DNA of 64,000 nt from Trichoplusia ni (lineage: Eukaryota > Arthropoda > Insecta > Lepidoptera > Noctuidae), in the NCBI RefSeq assembly GCF_003590095.1, contig NC_039502.1:4131753-4195752 (forward strand), given 5' to 3'. The translations under genes were made by a program, and so were the position numbers. Under the pieces are notes generated by a model. That model was not told the origin of the DNA, did no database searches, and saw nothing but the letters and a program-made list of their open reading frames with translations. Each line of letters begins with the position of its first letter. The stretch's first letter is position 1. Shown here one piece after another: positions 25,003-35,910 of the stretch.

Positions 25003-25179
25003 TTAAATGATGCTAGGTTTACTGACGCGTATTTATCGGGATTTTCCGAGGGTTCTTGGGGCTGAAACTAGTCGAGTTTTGGACCCGACCGACTCCGGTT
25101 GAGTCCGGTCAATCATGAGCTGACGCTTCAGGGTCGTGATTTGGACAATCCCGAGTGAATAAACTGAAGCATCATTTAA
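25003..25179 (+). mobile_element. Small MITE with TTAA ends
   Basis: Left end TTAAATGATGCT (25003-25014) is perfectly inverted at 25168-25179 (AGCATCATTTAA), and the match continues more weakly through GGTTTA. TTAA flanks both sides, as in piggyBac-type target duplication, or is part of the terminal repeat. The GC-rich interior (25080-25135) has imperfect inverted motifs (GACCGACTC / GAGTCCGGTC). Relatives at 44306 and 59426 share 'aggtttact' plus 'atttatcggg' and the 'tcatgagatgacgc' block. Confidence 0.6.
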
Positions 25180-25445
25180 AAATTAGTATATTTCTATTTA
25201 TAATGTTGATTATTTTGTAAAGCCTGATTTAAAAGATGTTGACTTAAAATTTAAAATCACAAATCAGACATTAACTTTTCAATACTTTATAACACAAAAG
25301 GCACAACTCAACCCAACTAATCTGAATCCAAAACCCCAATGAAAGGACAGACGAGTCACTTGATCCGAAATGACAGTGATATACCTTAGTTCTCATCTCC
25401 ATTCCAAGATTATCCAGCTTCATGCATTACATCTATTATTTGCAG
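25180..25445. other. No recognised feature
   Basis: AT-rich lead-in to the candidate exon. A pyrimidine-rich stretch before 25445 is part of the possible acceptor. Confidence 0.4.
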
Positions 25446-25524
25446 GTCACGTATTTCCATTCATGGCGTGCCTACGCGATCAGACTGCCGATGGCTCGTA
25501 CAATCACGGTGATCTATTACTGAG
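25446..25524 (+). CDS. Possible small internal exon, unknown product
   Basis: A 79-bp, GC-richer island is bounded by an acceptor (ctattatttgcag, ending 25445) and a donor (GAG|gtatgc, starting 25525). One of the three frames is open throughout, from CAC at 25448: HVFPFMACLRDQTADGSYNH then GDLLLR. The other two frames contain stops. That would give a phase-1 entry and phase-2 exit. No family is recognised and no neighbouring exon was found, so this could be a real exon in a long gene or a chance match. Splice signals, frame and composition are seen; exon status is inferred. Confidence 0.3.
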
Positions 25525-26527
25525 GTATGCTCGGAAACCTCGTTATAGGAAATCCCACTTTATCTGTTTAGTTCAAATGGTGTCGTCAATTTTGCTTCTG
25601 GTGGGTTTTACCTTTTTTTTACGTTGTAACGGTCAAGTCAAGAATTTCCGGATATTTTTTTTTCTACTTTTCTCAAATGTTAAGCTTGCGTCTAGAGCTG
25701 TATTTTAAACAACTATTTATAATATGTAACTACGAAAAATGTTAAAGCAATGATATTTATTATAAGGTACTTCAATAATAATTCTTTAATACCAATATAT
25801 TGGTTGAGTATTTAACTGTTTACTTAAAAGGTTAAAGACTTTAAATTTCAAAACGTATTTAACCAACAATAGTTTAAATTAATAAATGAATCCTTTGAAC
25901 TTTAAGTTGGAAGCAATAAATTAATTTGGCACGACATAGAAACTACACAAAATAAAACTAACAGCGTAATTCGATACGAACAAAAGCGATGTCACAGAGT
26001 CAATGGCTTACAGAGTGGGCACTGTACACAACCATGAAATATCTTCTCTGCGTGATCTATTAGCGACCCGTTTAATACCAATTGATAAGATGAGAAATGA
26101 AAACTTATTCGCCATGAGTTTGATCATCAAACATGCTTACATATCAGGAGCTTCATAGGTGAAAAGTATTTATGTATACGTCACCGATGTCAGTACTTTT
26201 TGGACATAATATGACAATTCCTATAATACTTTAACTGCATCAACACTTTTCAGAATAATTTCTTAGATATCCTTAGTTTCTTTCGACATAGTGCACCCCA
26301 AACATAGTGAAACTATTTTTTTCAAACATTTCTCAGTAAAATCGACAAGATGGCACATTGATCAAGTTAGTGGATGGATGAACAAATGGATTTACAGCTC
26401 TGAAAGGCACAAGCAGAACGACGAAGAAAACGAGGATGACATTATTTTTCTACACTATGGAATGCTAGAAACCGTTTAGGGAAAAGCACAACTACACGAT
26501 ACTATCTATGGTAATATTTATACATAA
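25525..26527. other. No recognised feature
   Basis: The frame of the candidate exon stays open by chance to 25708. Beyond that is AT-rich DNA with no repeat or gene. Confidence 0.4.
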
Positions 26528-26803
26528 CTAGCTGACCCAGGACACGTTGTTTTGCCTCATAAATTATTTCTAGGTGTATGTATTTTTTAATACCACATTA
26601 TAAAAAAATAAAACCAAAAAAGTTCGTCCAAATAATATTTTTTTTTAGTGTGTGCAACTCTTTACAAATAGGGGTATGAAAAATAGATGTTGGTCGATTC
26701 TCAGACCTACTGAATACGCATATAAAATTTGGTAAAAATCGATTAAGCGGTTTCGGAGGAGTACGGTAACTAACATCGAGACACGGGAATTTTATATATT
26801 AGA
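26528..26803 (-). mobile_element. Non-autonomous Helitron, complete (276 bp)
   Basis: On the minus strand it begins TCTAATATATAAAATTCCCG at 26803 after a host A, and ends GGGTCAGCTAG at 26528 before a host T. This is the A|TC...CTAG|T rule for Helitrons, and no target duplication is seen. The interior 'ctcctccgaaaccgcttaat' and 'tctgagaatcgacc' segments are shared with a widespread lepidopteran family. No protein is encoded, so it depends on rolling-circle transposase from elsewhere. Confidence 0.8.
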
Positions 26804-28160
26804 TTTAAATCAATGTTTATAGGCGTCACTTCTGTAACATATCTACTCTATGGCGACGCTACAAAACAGGATCGTCTGAAGTGACTAATTATCCTCCCGG
26901 ATCCCCTCGGGCCTTGGTAATTAACATAACAATTAACATACACAGTTATGGACTTAAATTATAATCCAGTACCATTGAGACTAAAGTCACAATGGAACTT
27001 TAGGGATCGGGATGTGTAACTTTAGTTGGGTATTTCCGAAAACGGGCCAAGCATTGTTTTGTAGGGTTTGTCTTGGATGTGATACAAAAATCACGGTGAA
27101 GCTTGTTCTGATTTGTTTCTTAAGGTTATGAGTGTGTTTCTAAGGTAGTGGTGACAAAATACTATACGTAGTTTTTTTTTTCATGCAACGCAAAAAGAGG
27201 CTTCTTATAATTATTAAGATTAACGTGTCTCTCTGTGCTCATAGCTCTCGTTAAATTCAGTAGTAGTACAGTTACATCGCCTAACCTGTAAAATCCCAAA
27301 CAAGATAACAAGATAAATTAAAAAATGTCAAGAAAGCCCCCGGCCTTAAACGTTCCACATCCCACAACTTTAAAAGGGCTTAGCCAATTTTTATCTCATA
27401 ATTCTAATAGAATACAAAAATAATATAGCTCAATAGGTCCTGAGCAATGATGCCACAGACACGTCAAACTTATCACACTCTTCCCTTTTCGTTAAAAATG
27501 CGCTGTTTGGGGAAAGCTAATAAAACTTCAAAATTTTAAATGCCTAAGAAGTACCTAAACGTATGTCCTCAGGTATCAATACTCTTACTAACGATATTCT
27601 AAACCGTGGCACAAGACGGATGGATAGTCAGTAAATAATTATTGCCTCCATCCATCTGAAGATGTCAAAGCTCGTATCCGATGGAACAAATTGTTCGCTG
27701 GCATATTTATTGTTATGCGCAGTGGCCGACTGTGAATGGCAGACACTGCCAGATGAACTGTAGCAAATGATGCTGTGATTTGAGATGATGAGCATCAGTG
27801 ATTGCTAAAAGTGGAAGAGAGGTTTGTAATGGTTTTTGATTGCTTGTTGTTTCTTTTTTGTTTTGTAGAAGGGTTTTGGTAGCAAAAAGTAATTTAAGTT
27901 TATCCTCCGTATCGTATCCTAGTATAGTATCAGTACCTAGAATAGTTATTAAAAAAGAATTGAATCATTTAACTGCTAGATGTGAGTTTACATAAAATGA
28001 TTAAAAAGAAAACTGCAACTAAAGTGGTCAAGTTCCTTGTAAAAAAATATGAAAACTTAGAAATATAATTGGAACTAGTACATTTGAAAGATATAATAGA
28101 AAAAAAAAATAGTTTATAATAATTAAATATGCAAAATACGTACTAGCTTAATATCTTTAC
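26804..28160. other. No recognised feature
   Basis: AT-rich; short GC-richer patches at 26880-26920 and 27335-27380 without repeat identity. Confidence 0.4.
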
Positions 28161-28345
28161 TGGCCAGTTAGTCTAGTGGTTAGTAGCCCTGACTAATATA
28201 CCGGAGGTCGTGGGTTCAATTTCCATCCCATAATTCCATTATTGTTGTGTTTGTGTATTAAGAAATCTATTTAGGTATATTTATCAGTTTCTAGTACTTA
28301 TAATACAAGCCTTGCGTAGTGTGAGACTAGACGGCGTTGCGTAAA
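28161..28345 (+). mobile_element. tRNA-derived SINE (family 2)
   Basis: Head 'tggccagttagtctagtggt' with A box TAGTCTAGTGG, then CCGGAGGTCGTGGGTTCAAT (B box, one base off consensus). The body 'tgttgtgtttgtgtatta', 'cttataatacaagccttgcg' and 'gtgagactagacgg' follows the order of a common lepidopteran SINE. The 3' boundary is approximate. Confidence 0.75.
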
Positions 28346-28525
28346 AGTTTTAGAATATTATTACTGTCAAATGCGAATTTGAATCTCCAAGATATTGAAT
28401 AAGACAATGTTATTAGGTTATGCGGCTAAGAAATTCTCAGTAGGATCACAAGGATTACAGTATCCGATTAATAACAATAGCTTTTGTCATATTGTTGGGA
28501 ACTGCGTCAGTATTATATTATACAA

Positions 28526-28796
28526 CAAGCCGTAGCGCGCGACTTTGTCTGCTCGGTTATGAAAATATATTGTTAAGAATTTTAAAATAGGAGTCTTAGA
28601 TTTATCTTAACTTCTCCCTTTTCCTAATATTTTATTGCTGCTCGACTTCTATTGTTCATTATCCTATGCCCCTCTTTAGGAAATAGACTATCTAACGATG
28701 AAATATTTTCTTAAAAATTGGACCATTTGTTAATGCGATTAGAATGTCCAATTAAACAAACAAACTCTTTCGGATTAGTCATAATATTAGTATATG
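28526..28796 (-). mobile_element. Non-autonomous Helitron, minus strand (about 270 bp)
   Basis: Plus-strand order: 'agcgcgcgactttgtctgct' (mutated terminal hairpin), 'ttctcccttttcctaatatt', 'cctctttaggaaatagac', 'aaacaaacaaactctttcgg' and 'taatattagtatatg'. This is a longer relative of the Helitrons at 51446 and 60561, which share the repeated 'aaacaaacaaac' segment and the TATTAGTATA end. The CTAG terminus has mutated. Confidence 0.65.
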
Positions 28797-28912
28797 TACA
28801 TTGTTGGAGTATATTAATTATTTGTTAATTCCTTTATACAATAGATGGGGTTTCTATCTGTTGAATCTTGTGCTATGAGGTCTTTTAACAAGAGATTCAA
28901 TAGATTGTACAA

Positions 28913-29294
28913 TACAAGGTGATTTTTTAGTCGTCTTACAAAAGCAGCCCAGTTCATGTATCCAATGACTAGAACACGTCCATGATATAAAAATAGGTAT
29001 TTATGAGATTTGAAAAAAATTAAACACAATTTTTATTCAATATTATGATGTAATTCGTAGTTTTTTAGAAACACAGCTCTGTTGCGAGCGCAGTCCGAGC
29101 CTTGTAACAATGGTGAGGGGCGCGGGCGGCGGCAATTTTATCATTTTTAAGAGTATATTTCAGATTTCTCTTGTTTAATTTTCTTCGTACTTATTATCTT
29201 AATTGATGATAAAAAAAAATCGCGCCTAGGGGTATTTTACGTCGGATACATGAACTAGGCTGCTTTTGTAAGACGACTAAAAAATCACCGTGTA
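28913..29294 (+). mobile_element. MITE with about 50-bp terminal inverted repeats, copy 1 (382 bp)
   Basis: Left end TACAAGGTGATTTTTTAGTC and right end inverted TACACGGTGATTTTTTAGTC pair for about 51 bases with a few mismatches, through GCCCAGTTCATGTATCC. The right end is followed by TA. The centre holds a GC-rich patch (ggtgaggggcgcgggcggcg) unlike the AT-rich surroundings. No transposase is encoded. Copy 2 at 35911 is in the same orientation. Confidence 0.85.
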
Positions 29295-29559
29295 TATTTT
29301 TTAAATTCAAAATTGAATATAGTCTTACCTACGATTTTAAGTTTAATATGTTGTTGAATAATACAATCCTAAGTTAAACACAGGGTTTAACTTTTAACAG
29401 GGTCTAAAATTCTGGGTCGTTTCGCTGAATCTGACCAAGCGCGTATAAAAATACACCTTGTTCTTCATATTATTCCGAAAAAAAATACTTGACCGTTGAT
29501 ACTTTAAAAGTAATGATTAAAAATTTTAATTGTCTATCTAATAGGGTTTCTAAGACAAA
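29295..29559. other. No recognised feature
   Basis: AT-rich. Confidence 0.4.
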
Positions 29560-29615
29560 CACACTATGACAGACGAACGAACAGCGCAGCGCCAATGATA
29601 GAGTTCCAATTTAAA
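29560..29615 (-). repeat. Dispersed repeat (AGCTAGACAG family), fragment
   Basis: 'actatgacagacgaacgaac' and 'agcgcagcgccaatgataga' then 'gttcc' follow the family order; the core is missing. Confidence 0.4.
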
Positions 29616-30610
29616 AGCTGTAGTTTTAATTATTTCTATGTCAATCAGACTATCAGATACTAAATTGAATATCGACTACCCAACTGAAGTGACCTACTGA
29701 AAATGGATAGCCCGAAGTCTTGTCTGCCAAACATATTTCCGATCGAGAACTGCATACATCAGACTGAAGTAATAAATTACTTGCACTTAACTTGGATCTA
29801 GATATATGAGAATTTCACACCATCCTATCTAAATGTGTATTATAAGGCCACTTTATAGGCCAAATGGTTTAATATGTCATCTAGGTTTTAGGAGTGTATG
29901 TTATTTAATGCGTACTTTGCTACTGTATTGGCAAGTAGCAAATTTATTAAAAAAATATAAATACTTTGGGTTCCAAAATTTCGACTCTAAAATGGCCAAC
30001 ATATAAGTGAGGGAGCAAGCAAGGTGAGAGAGCAAGATAAAAGGTCCTTGAGATGAGAAGAGGTCTTTTCTTTATTGTGGGATAGTTATAGATTGATAAA
30101 ATTATTTCCGACCAAAAAATATCAAACCGTGACACATCATTAATATTAAGCCAACAATGAAATATATTGTCCAGTATTTCATTATATTTCCCTCTTTGTA
30201 TACAATACTTAACTTCTATATATTACGTAACTTCAAGTACGTATAATCAAGCCCAATATGTTTTAATATCCCCACTCTTCACAAACAGACCCTCTATTTT
30301 ATGGTCTCCCAAATTACTCCATGGAGTTAGAACAATAAATAACCTGTAAACATGAAACAAAACAAGTTTTATGTACCGAGAAACCCTAATGAAGGGTAGA
30401 TGGACATTTCGTTATAATCGGCGTCGATCCCGCTCACAATGGTTGGATATAATAAAGGAAATGTGAATTGCGTCATACTTGAGTATGGGGTGTACTGTTG
30501 TGAAGGATGATGAACAACCCATGAACAAAAATGTTTGAGAAAGAAACCGATGTGAAAATGGTGTACAGAAAATCAAATTCTCAAAAAATGGTCTTCAAAA
30601 GTTTATTTTT
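29616..30610. other. No recognised feature
   Basis: AT-rich with chance frames on both strands near 29950-30350. Confidence 0.4.
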
Positions 30611-30770
30611 ATTATAGTGGTAACAGATAGGTACACATAATCTGCGAAACTTGAGCTGTCTAGCTGTCAAATGTCATAAGTTGTGGTCTGGTAACAGATA
30701 GATAGGCAGACGAACAGACTGGAGGTTTTGTATAGGTGTGTATAGGGGTTTTTTCCGAAAGGCACTGATC
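30611..30770 (-). repeat. Dispersed repeat (AGCTAGACAG family)
   Basis: 'attatagtggtaacag', 'catctgcgaaa'-like, 'gagctgtctagctgtca', 'ggtctggtaacaga' and 'ggcagacgaacagactgg' occur in family order, degraded at the end facing 30770. Confidence 0.5.
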
Positions 30771-31469
30771 CCTAAAAAGCTATCATCGACGTTACAATAT
30801 AAAAGCCTCTGCCTTTCATCACAAGTAAAATATAGCTTTCAATCTGACGGGTTCAGCAATTGTGTGAAAGTGAAAATTCTATTCGTGTGACGATTGTATT
30901 TTCAACGGATTTTGGATATCGGAGTTCAATATTTATTACCTTCAAAACAATATTTCTACTCTCTGTAAGTTGCCATATGCCATGGTTAAGGCTGTGTAGT
31001 TTCTTGAACGATCCAAACAAAAAAAAACAATCGTCTTCTCAAAAACATTGTATGAAAAAATTGTCGAAAATGATTTATTGGATGACGTAGTTAACCGTAT
31101 ATCAGTAATATTAATATCCGTTTGAGAAGAATATCAACAAGAGAGCGCAACAAATAAACGCCATCACGAGCGAGCTCCGACCACTGATGGGTGGCCATTT
31201 TGTGTAGCTATGATTACGTCATGAGTCTTTGTTGCTATTTGTCATAATTAATGATAAGTATGTTGAAAATATAGAAAATAATGGCTTGAGAATGCCTTTG
31301 TAATGGACATAGGACATTGAAAAATAAAAAAGAAATAGGTACTAGGTTACATAGTTAATTAAGGCTTCAAAGTAGCAACTATGCATACATAATAATGTGG
31401 ATTTTAAACCCTTGAGGAGATTTTTGGCAATAAATTCAGTTACTAAAGATTGATAAATCTATCTCTTAT
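30771..31469. other. No recognised feature
   Basis: A 76-codon frame at 30860-31090 has AT-rich composition and no domain; nothing else. Confidence 0.4.
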
Positions 31470-31625
31470 TGCACGGATAGCCGAGTGGTAGTTTACTGTG
31501 TGCGTCGCGACAAATTTATATCATCCAAAAATGCATGCTTTGTGTTGTGCAAGTGACTCAAATGCTTGTTAAAGCCGCACTACACGAGGATGGGATTCCT
31601 TAGTGCGGGACTCGTTTAAAGAACA
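31470..31625 (+). mobile_element. tRNA-derived SINE (family 3), B box lost
   Basis: Starts TGCACGGATAGCCGAGTGGT (A box), but the B-box region is replaced by AT-rich sequence. The 3' part 'gtgcaagtgactcaaatgct', 'cactacacgaggatgggatt' and 'ccttagtgcgggactcgttt' is well kept and matches the copy at 38050. Confidence 0.65.
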
Positions 31626-32010
31626 AAATAAAATCGTTTAAAAAAGGCTAAGTTTGAACGGAAATTATTTGTATTATTCCATAGCCTACAAACATACATC
31701 ATATTCCACAAAATGTGCAAACATTTTCAATTACAAAAAACCCGTTTAACAAAAGGTCCTGATAAATTGATGCGTATTTTTCAACGCGACCTTAATAGCG
31801 AATAAAAATTCGCTTCGGGGAACCTGTGATTGAAAAATTCAAAGCGGAATTATACTGTTTGCTATAAGTTCCAAGAAATAAATCTATTGTCTGCATGTTT
31901 TAAAGAAAATCTTCCGATAACTAATCACAATGGAATACATGGGAGGAATATATTTTAAAGATTTTCGAAGTATGAGATGATATTATGTGTAATATTAATT
32001 GGATAGGTAT
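31626..32010. other. No recognised feature
   Basis: AT-rich. Confidence 0.4.
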
Positions 32011-32420
32011 CTGAGGGCACGGCAGTGCCCCTGCCAAGTCTCGAGCAAAACGGGCACGGCCGTACCATCTTTTCTCGAAGCGATTCGCGGCTGTTTCGCC
32101 CCCCCTGTATCTTCGACGTGGACAAAGCTAGGAGTTTAGCTTTTCGGGGAATAATAGTAGGCATTAGAACAAGCTTAAGTTCGAAATTACATGCCAATTG
32201 AATTAATGGTTTAGGAGTTACGGTCGATCAAAGTTACACCATTTTGTCACTCACTGACTCACTGACTCACTGACTCACTTCAAACTTCAAACTTCATGAA
32301 CTAACAGATCATCAAAAATCTAAGGTACTTCTAGCAGACTTAGAAACTTCAAATTTTGCACCAAGATAGGTCCTTAGCCACATATAAAGGAAAAATTATA
32401 AAAACATTAAAAAATAATAT
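32011..32420 (+). repeat. GC-rich dispersed repeat with tandem TCACTGAC run
   Basis: Opens with a small palindrome GGGCAC-ggca-GTGCCC (32015-32030), continues 'tgccaagtctcgagcaaaac' and 'cggccgtaccatcttttctc', then a four-unit (TCACTGAC)n tract at 32247-32279 and two CAAACTT units. It ends 'ttttgcaccaagatagg'. I recognise the whole as a high-copy lepidopteran repeat from memory of its sequence, but its class is unknown to me. No long frame. Confidence 0.5.
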
Positions 32421-32873
32421 GCCATAGAAAACAATTTTATATTTGCGGTTTGGCTAGAACATTATGTATGGATTTTGACTGCATTGTTAACTTTGTTCGT
32501 TGTTTAAGTACCTATTCAATTGGATGAATACATACATAGAATAGAAAAGAATAATATAAATGTAATACACAGACTATCATTAATACAAATTAATACATAA
32601 AATTCATAATTCATTAAATTAATAAAGCTAAAACTCCATTGTATTGCGATAAATATTGTATGCGCGCTCGATAGATGGCGTTGTACGTGTCTGAATCGCG
32701 CTATGGTTTCGTTACAAAGCGCAGTCTAAGTAGTACTTCAGAATAATTCGATAATTTTCATTTGATAGCGCCACCTGTCTATGAAAAACCATTTCGAAAC
32801 TAAAAAATATTGTAGTGATAATTGATATTCGGAGAACTTTACGTGTTATTTAGTTTAGTTTAGCTATAGTTTG
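32421..32873. other. No recognised feature upstream of the palindrome
   Basis: Contains GC-richer 'cgatagatggcgttgtacgt' and 'gatagcgccacctgtc' around 32670-32780, facing each other about 90 bp apart. No clear element ends. Confidence 0.35.
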
Positions 32874-33274
32874 TAAGTTAGTAGATATATATATGCATAT
32901 ATATATAAGTTTAAGCTTGTTTACATTAGAAGTAACGAAGTCTCAGAGAAGAAACAAAAGAGATAGAGATAGAGAATGGGTTCTAAGCAAAGCAGTAGCT
33001 GAAGTCCTAGAAATTATGACACCTAAAAAAAAGAAAGAAATACACTTACAAAAAATAAATGAGATCCCACCAAAAACATTAAATGTAAAAAAATGCCAAG
33101 TCTCTCGATGCAGTCTTTACGATGGAAAGACTGCATCGAGAGACTTCAGCTACTGCTTTGCTTAGAACCCATTCTCTATCTCTATCTCTTTTGTTTCTTC
33201 TCTGAGACTTCGTTACTTCTAATGTAAACAAGCTTAAACTTATATATATATGCATATATATATCTACTAACTTA
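32874..33274. repeat. Perfect large inverted repeat, two 133-bp arms
   Basis: Arm 32874-33006 and arm 33142-33274 are exact reverse complements over all 133 bases, including an (AT)n tract with a central GC. The spacer is 135 nt (33007-33141). The left arm and spacer are open on the plus strand (from 32893, peptide RDREWVLSKAVAEVLEIMTP then KKKK), with no recognised family. The inner junction has the microhomology AAGTC (33002-33006 and the hairpin start at 33098). Such perfect identity means very recent formation, gene conversion, or an assembly or library fold-back. Confidence 0.9.
33098..33146. repeat. Hairpin H1, perfect 21-bp stem, 7-nt loop
   Basis: AAGTCTCTCGATGCAGTCTT plus T at 33098-33118 pairs perfectly with 33126-33146 around the loop ACGATGG. 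It abuts the right arm of the large palindrome. Confidence 0.9.
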
Positions 33275-33279
33275 ATCTT

Positions 33280-33364
33280 CCAAGTCTCTCGATGCAGTCT
33301 TTACGATGGAAAGACTGCATCGAGAGACTTGGCATTTTTTTACATTTAATGTTTTTGGTGGGAT
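33280..33364. repeat. Hairpin H2 plus inverted copy of the H1 left flank
   Basis: 33280-33332 repeats H1 with the stem extended to 23 bp (CC...GG) and the same loop. The following 33331-33364 is the exact reverse complement of 33064-33097, the sequence just left of H1. So the hairpin unit and its flank are present twice in opposite senses on either side of the right arm. Confidence 0.9.
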
Positions 33365-35390
33365 AGTATTTTCTATTTCGAACTAGAATTCTCTAACAAT
33401 TAGCAGAAATAGACAAAGGAGAATGAGAAGACCAAGTTTTTACCTAAGGCTCAAATTGGTATGTCATGAAACATGACAGAAATTGATACTTTTAGGGGTC
33501 CTTACTAAAAGGGTAGAAAAGGAACCAGCCCATTATTTTCATAAAATGATTTTTAGTGTTAGCTCAGCAAACATGATGATCTTCCACGATGACCCATGTG
33601 GACTGTACACGGATCAGAAGGTCTGCTCTGAGTACTGGTGAAATTTTCAGTCAGTTCATACGGTACAAAGTGACGAGAAGATTTAGTTGGTTATCTAAAA
33701 CTTTATCTCCAAACATACAATAATTACGAACCTATATACATAACGTATATCCGTTATCGGCCCACAAGACATGGTTACATACTAACTAAAGTGGAAACCT
33801 CAACTTAGTATTGTTTGGTTAAATATTTGTTGTCTAAGGAAGTAGAATTACGTCATCGATATAATATATCATAGATCCAATTGTCTGGGTTTGATATTTA
33901 ATGAAAAATGTAAAATAAACTATATTTTCGTTCCGTAGTTTTGTAATAACTAAAAGTTCTTTGAAATTACTAGTACACCACATACCTATTTTAGTAGTTT
34001 TACCAGAGCCTCAGTATAACCAGTATGCCAAACATCACCTTTACCACATTTTATTACCCAAAGAAAATCTAGGCCATAAAACAGAAATTACTCACTCAAA
34101 TCCTTTATTCTTCAAGTAGTCTGGCTAACACGTCACGTCTGCGCCACATATTCAGGACTCAACTGTATCCGACAGCTTATCTTGTATCCCTTACTCCGAA
34201 CCTTGTAAAAATCCCACTCTTCGAGAATTTTCTAGAATCGAACATTAATATAGCTAAAGACGCTTTAGAGCTTGAATATTTTTGCATAGATTTGGACGGA
34301 TTTTAAAATGTTGAAAAGTTGATTAATTGTGCTCTGAATGCATGGTTTGTTAGGATAGTTTGCAGTTTTGAATTTTAAAGACTGAAAACTATTTTTGATA
34401 AACTTTTTCTACGGTTTCGTGTTGCGAAAGACTGGCATGAACGGATGACCGTGTGGCACCTGCATGGCCTTTGAAACGTCAAAAACTGAAATTCAGAATA
34501 ATAAAAAAGGTGAAATTCATTCAAAACTTCTGCGTTTTGGAAGAAAAGAAATATGTAAAAAATTAATATAAGTTATATTCTCAAGATAAAAAAGGGTAAA
34601 TAAAATAAAATTAGATAAGATTACAATTTATTGTACACCATAGAATTACATCAGTGATTGTATGAAACATAAAATTTTCTTTAAAAATCTTGTCGATATC
34701 TTCCATATTCAACAAAAAAATATATGGATTAGATATTCACCACGAACACAAAAAAATAAGTTCATAGTACACTAAAAACAACTCAGTCCAAAAAATGCAA
34801 GAAAAATATAATTCATTTTCTCCAGAAGCAAGCCAAACGGTATAACAGATCTACCGTCACAGTTCCCACTTCTGCAATCCATAATAAATAACGGTATTAC
34901 AATCCAATCATGAGAAAGGACTTCACAAGAAGGATGGTAGCATCCAACAAGATCTGGAGAAAATCTTTAGCACTAAAACTGCAATAAGTTCTATTTAAAC
35001 GCGACGATAGCGCATTCACTTTAATACATCCCTCTGTAATGCACCATACATCACCCTGCTATATATTTCACTAGCACGTCGACATAACCGGACGATGTTG
35101 CTAAAGCTTCGTTCAGACAGAGCTAGTATTTACTGGTTCAAAGATTATGAGCTGTCATGGGAAATTGAGACAAGTATTTTTAAGCATTTCTTTTTCCTAA
35201 CTACATATGTATTTAATACTTTTCATGTCTGATCTAATGTAATTTGTTTTCATTGTTTACTATTCGAAATGAAAATACACATTTTGTTTATTTTTGTCCA
35301 TTGATGTCTTAATAAATGATGAGTTAGACTTTTATTTTATTAAATTAACTTAAAACAAAACCACGAAAAAAAGAGAGGTCTAGAAGAAAT
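33365..35390. other. No recognised feature
   Basis: AT-rich; a weak 'gagcctcagtataac' near 34009 may be a trace of the dispersed repeat seen at 22945. Confidence 0.4.
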
Positions 35391-35420
35391 AGGGTTAGGC
35401 CTTTGCCCAGTAGTGGGATC
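35391..35420 (+). repeat. LINE-tail-like fragment
   Basis: 'ttaggcctttgcccagtagt' and 'ggga': the same signature as at 8121, better preserved. Confidence 0.4.
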
Positions 35421-35910
35421 TAAAACAGACTATATAAAAAAACAAAAGTTAACGATAAACCTATCCAGTTTATAACAAATTTCCCTAGTAAAAACTATTT
35501 CCACTTACGTCGTCTGAGCCGAGCTTATCATAGTGTTGCGATGGCATTTACCAAGAAAATTGTATCATTACTGTAACACAACATCAGAGTGGTTTACAGT
35601 TCCCGCGGTATTGCCTCTATATATCAACCGGATGTGTTCAAGAGATATCACTTACTAGGCCCTAGTTAGAAGAAAAAGCGACTCTATGTAACTTTTTTTT
35701 TTGGTTACAATGTAGAGCCTTAGTTAAAAGCTTCAAAATTCGGTAAATAATTAAAAAAAAAATTTCAAGTGGGTTTTTGATGATTAATGCTTTAATTTAA
35801 CTCCTGACTGCTTTTATTTCTTACGTAATAAAACTTCAAAGTATTGGAACATAGATGATAATTAGACATCTTAAAAATGTGTAAAACGCACTCTTTAATT
35901 AATTGTAATA
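35421..35910. other. No recognised feature
   Basis: AT-rich. Confidence 0.4.

Noticed and set aside
28161..28235. tRNA gene
   Set aside because: Acceptor stem does not pair; a SINE body follows.
28814..29029. Minus 71-codon frame
   Set aside because: Overlaps the MITE terminal repeat; incidental.
32247..32279. Telomere-like or satellite repeat
   Set aside because: Four octamer units only, inside a dispersed repeat; not TTAGG.
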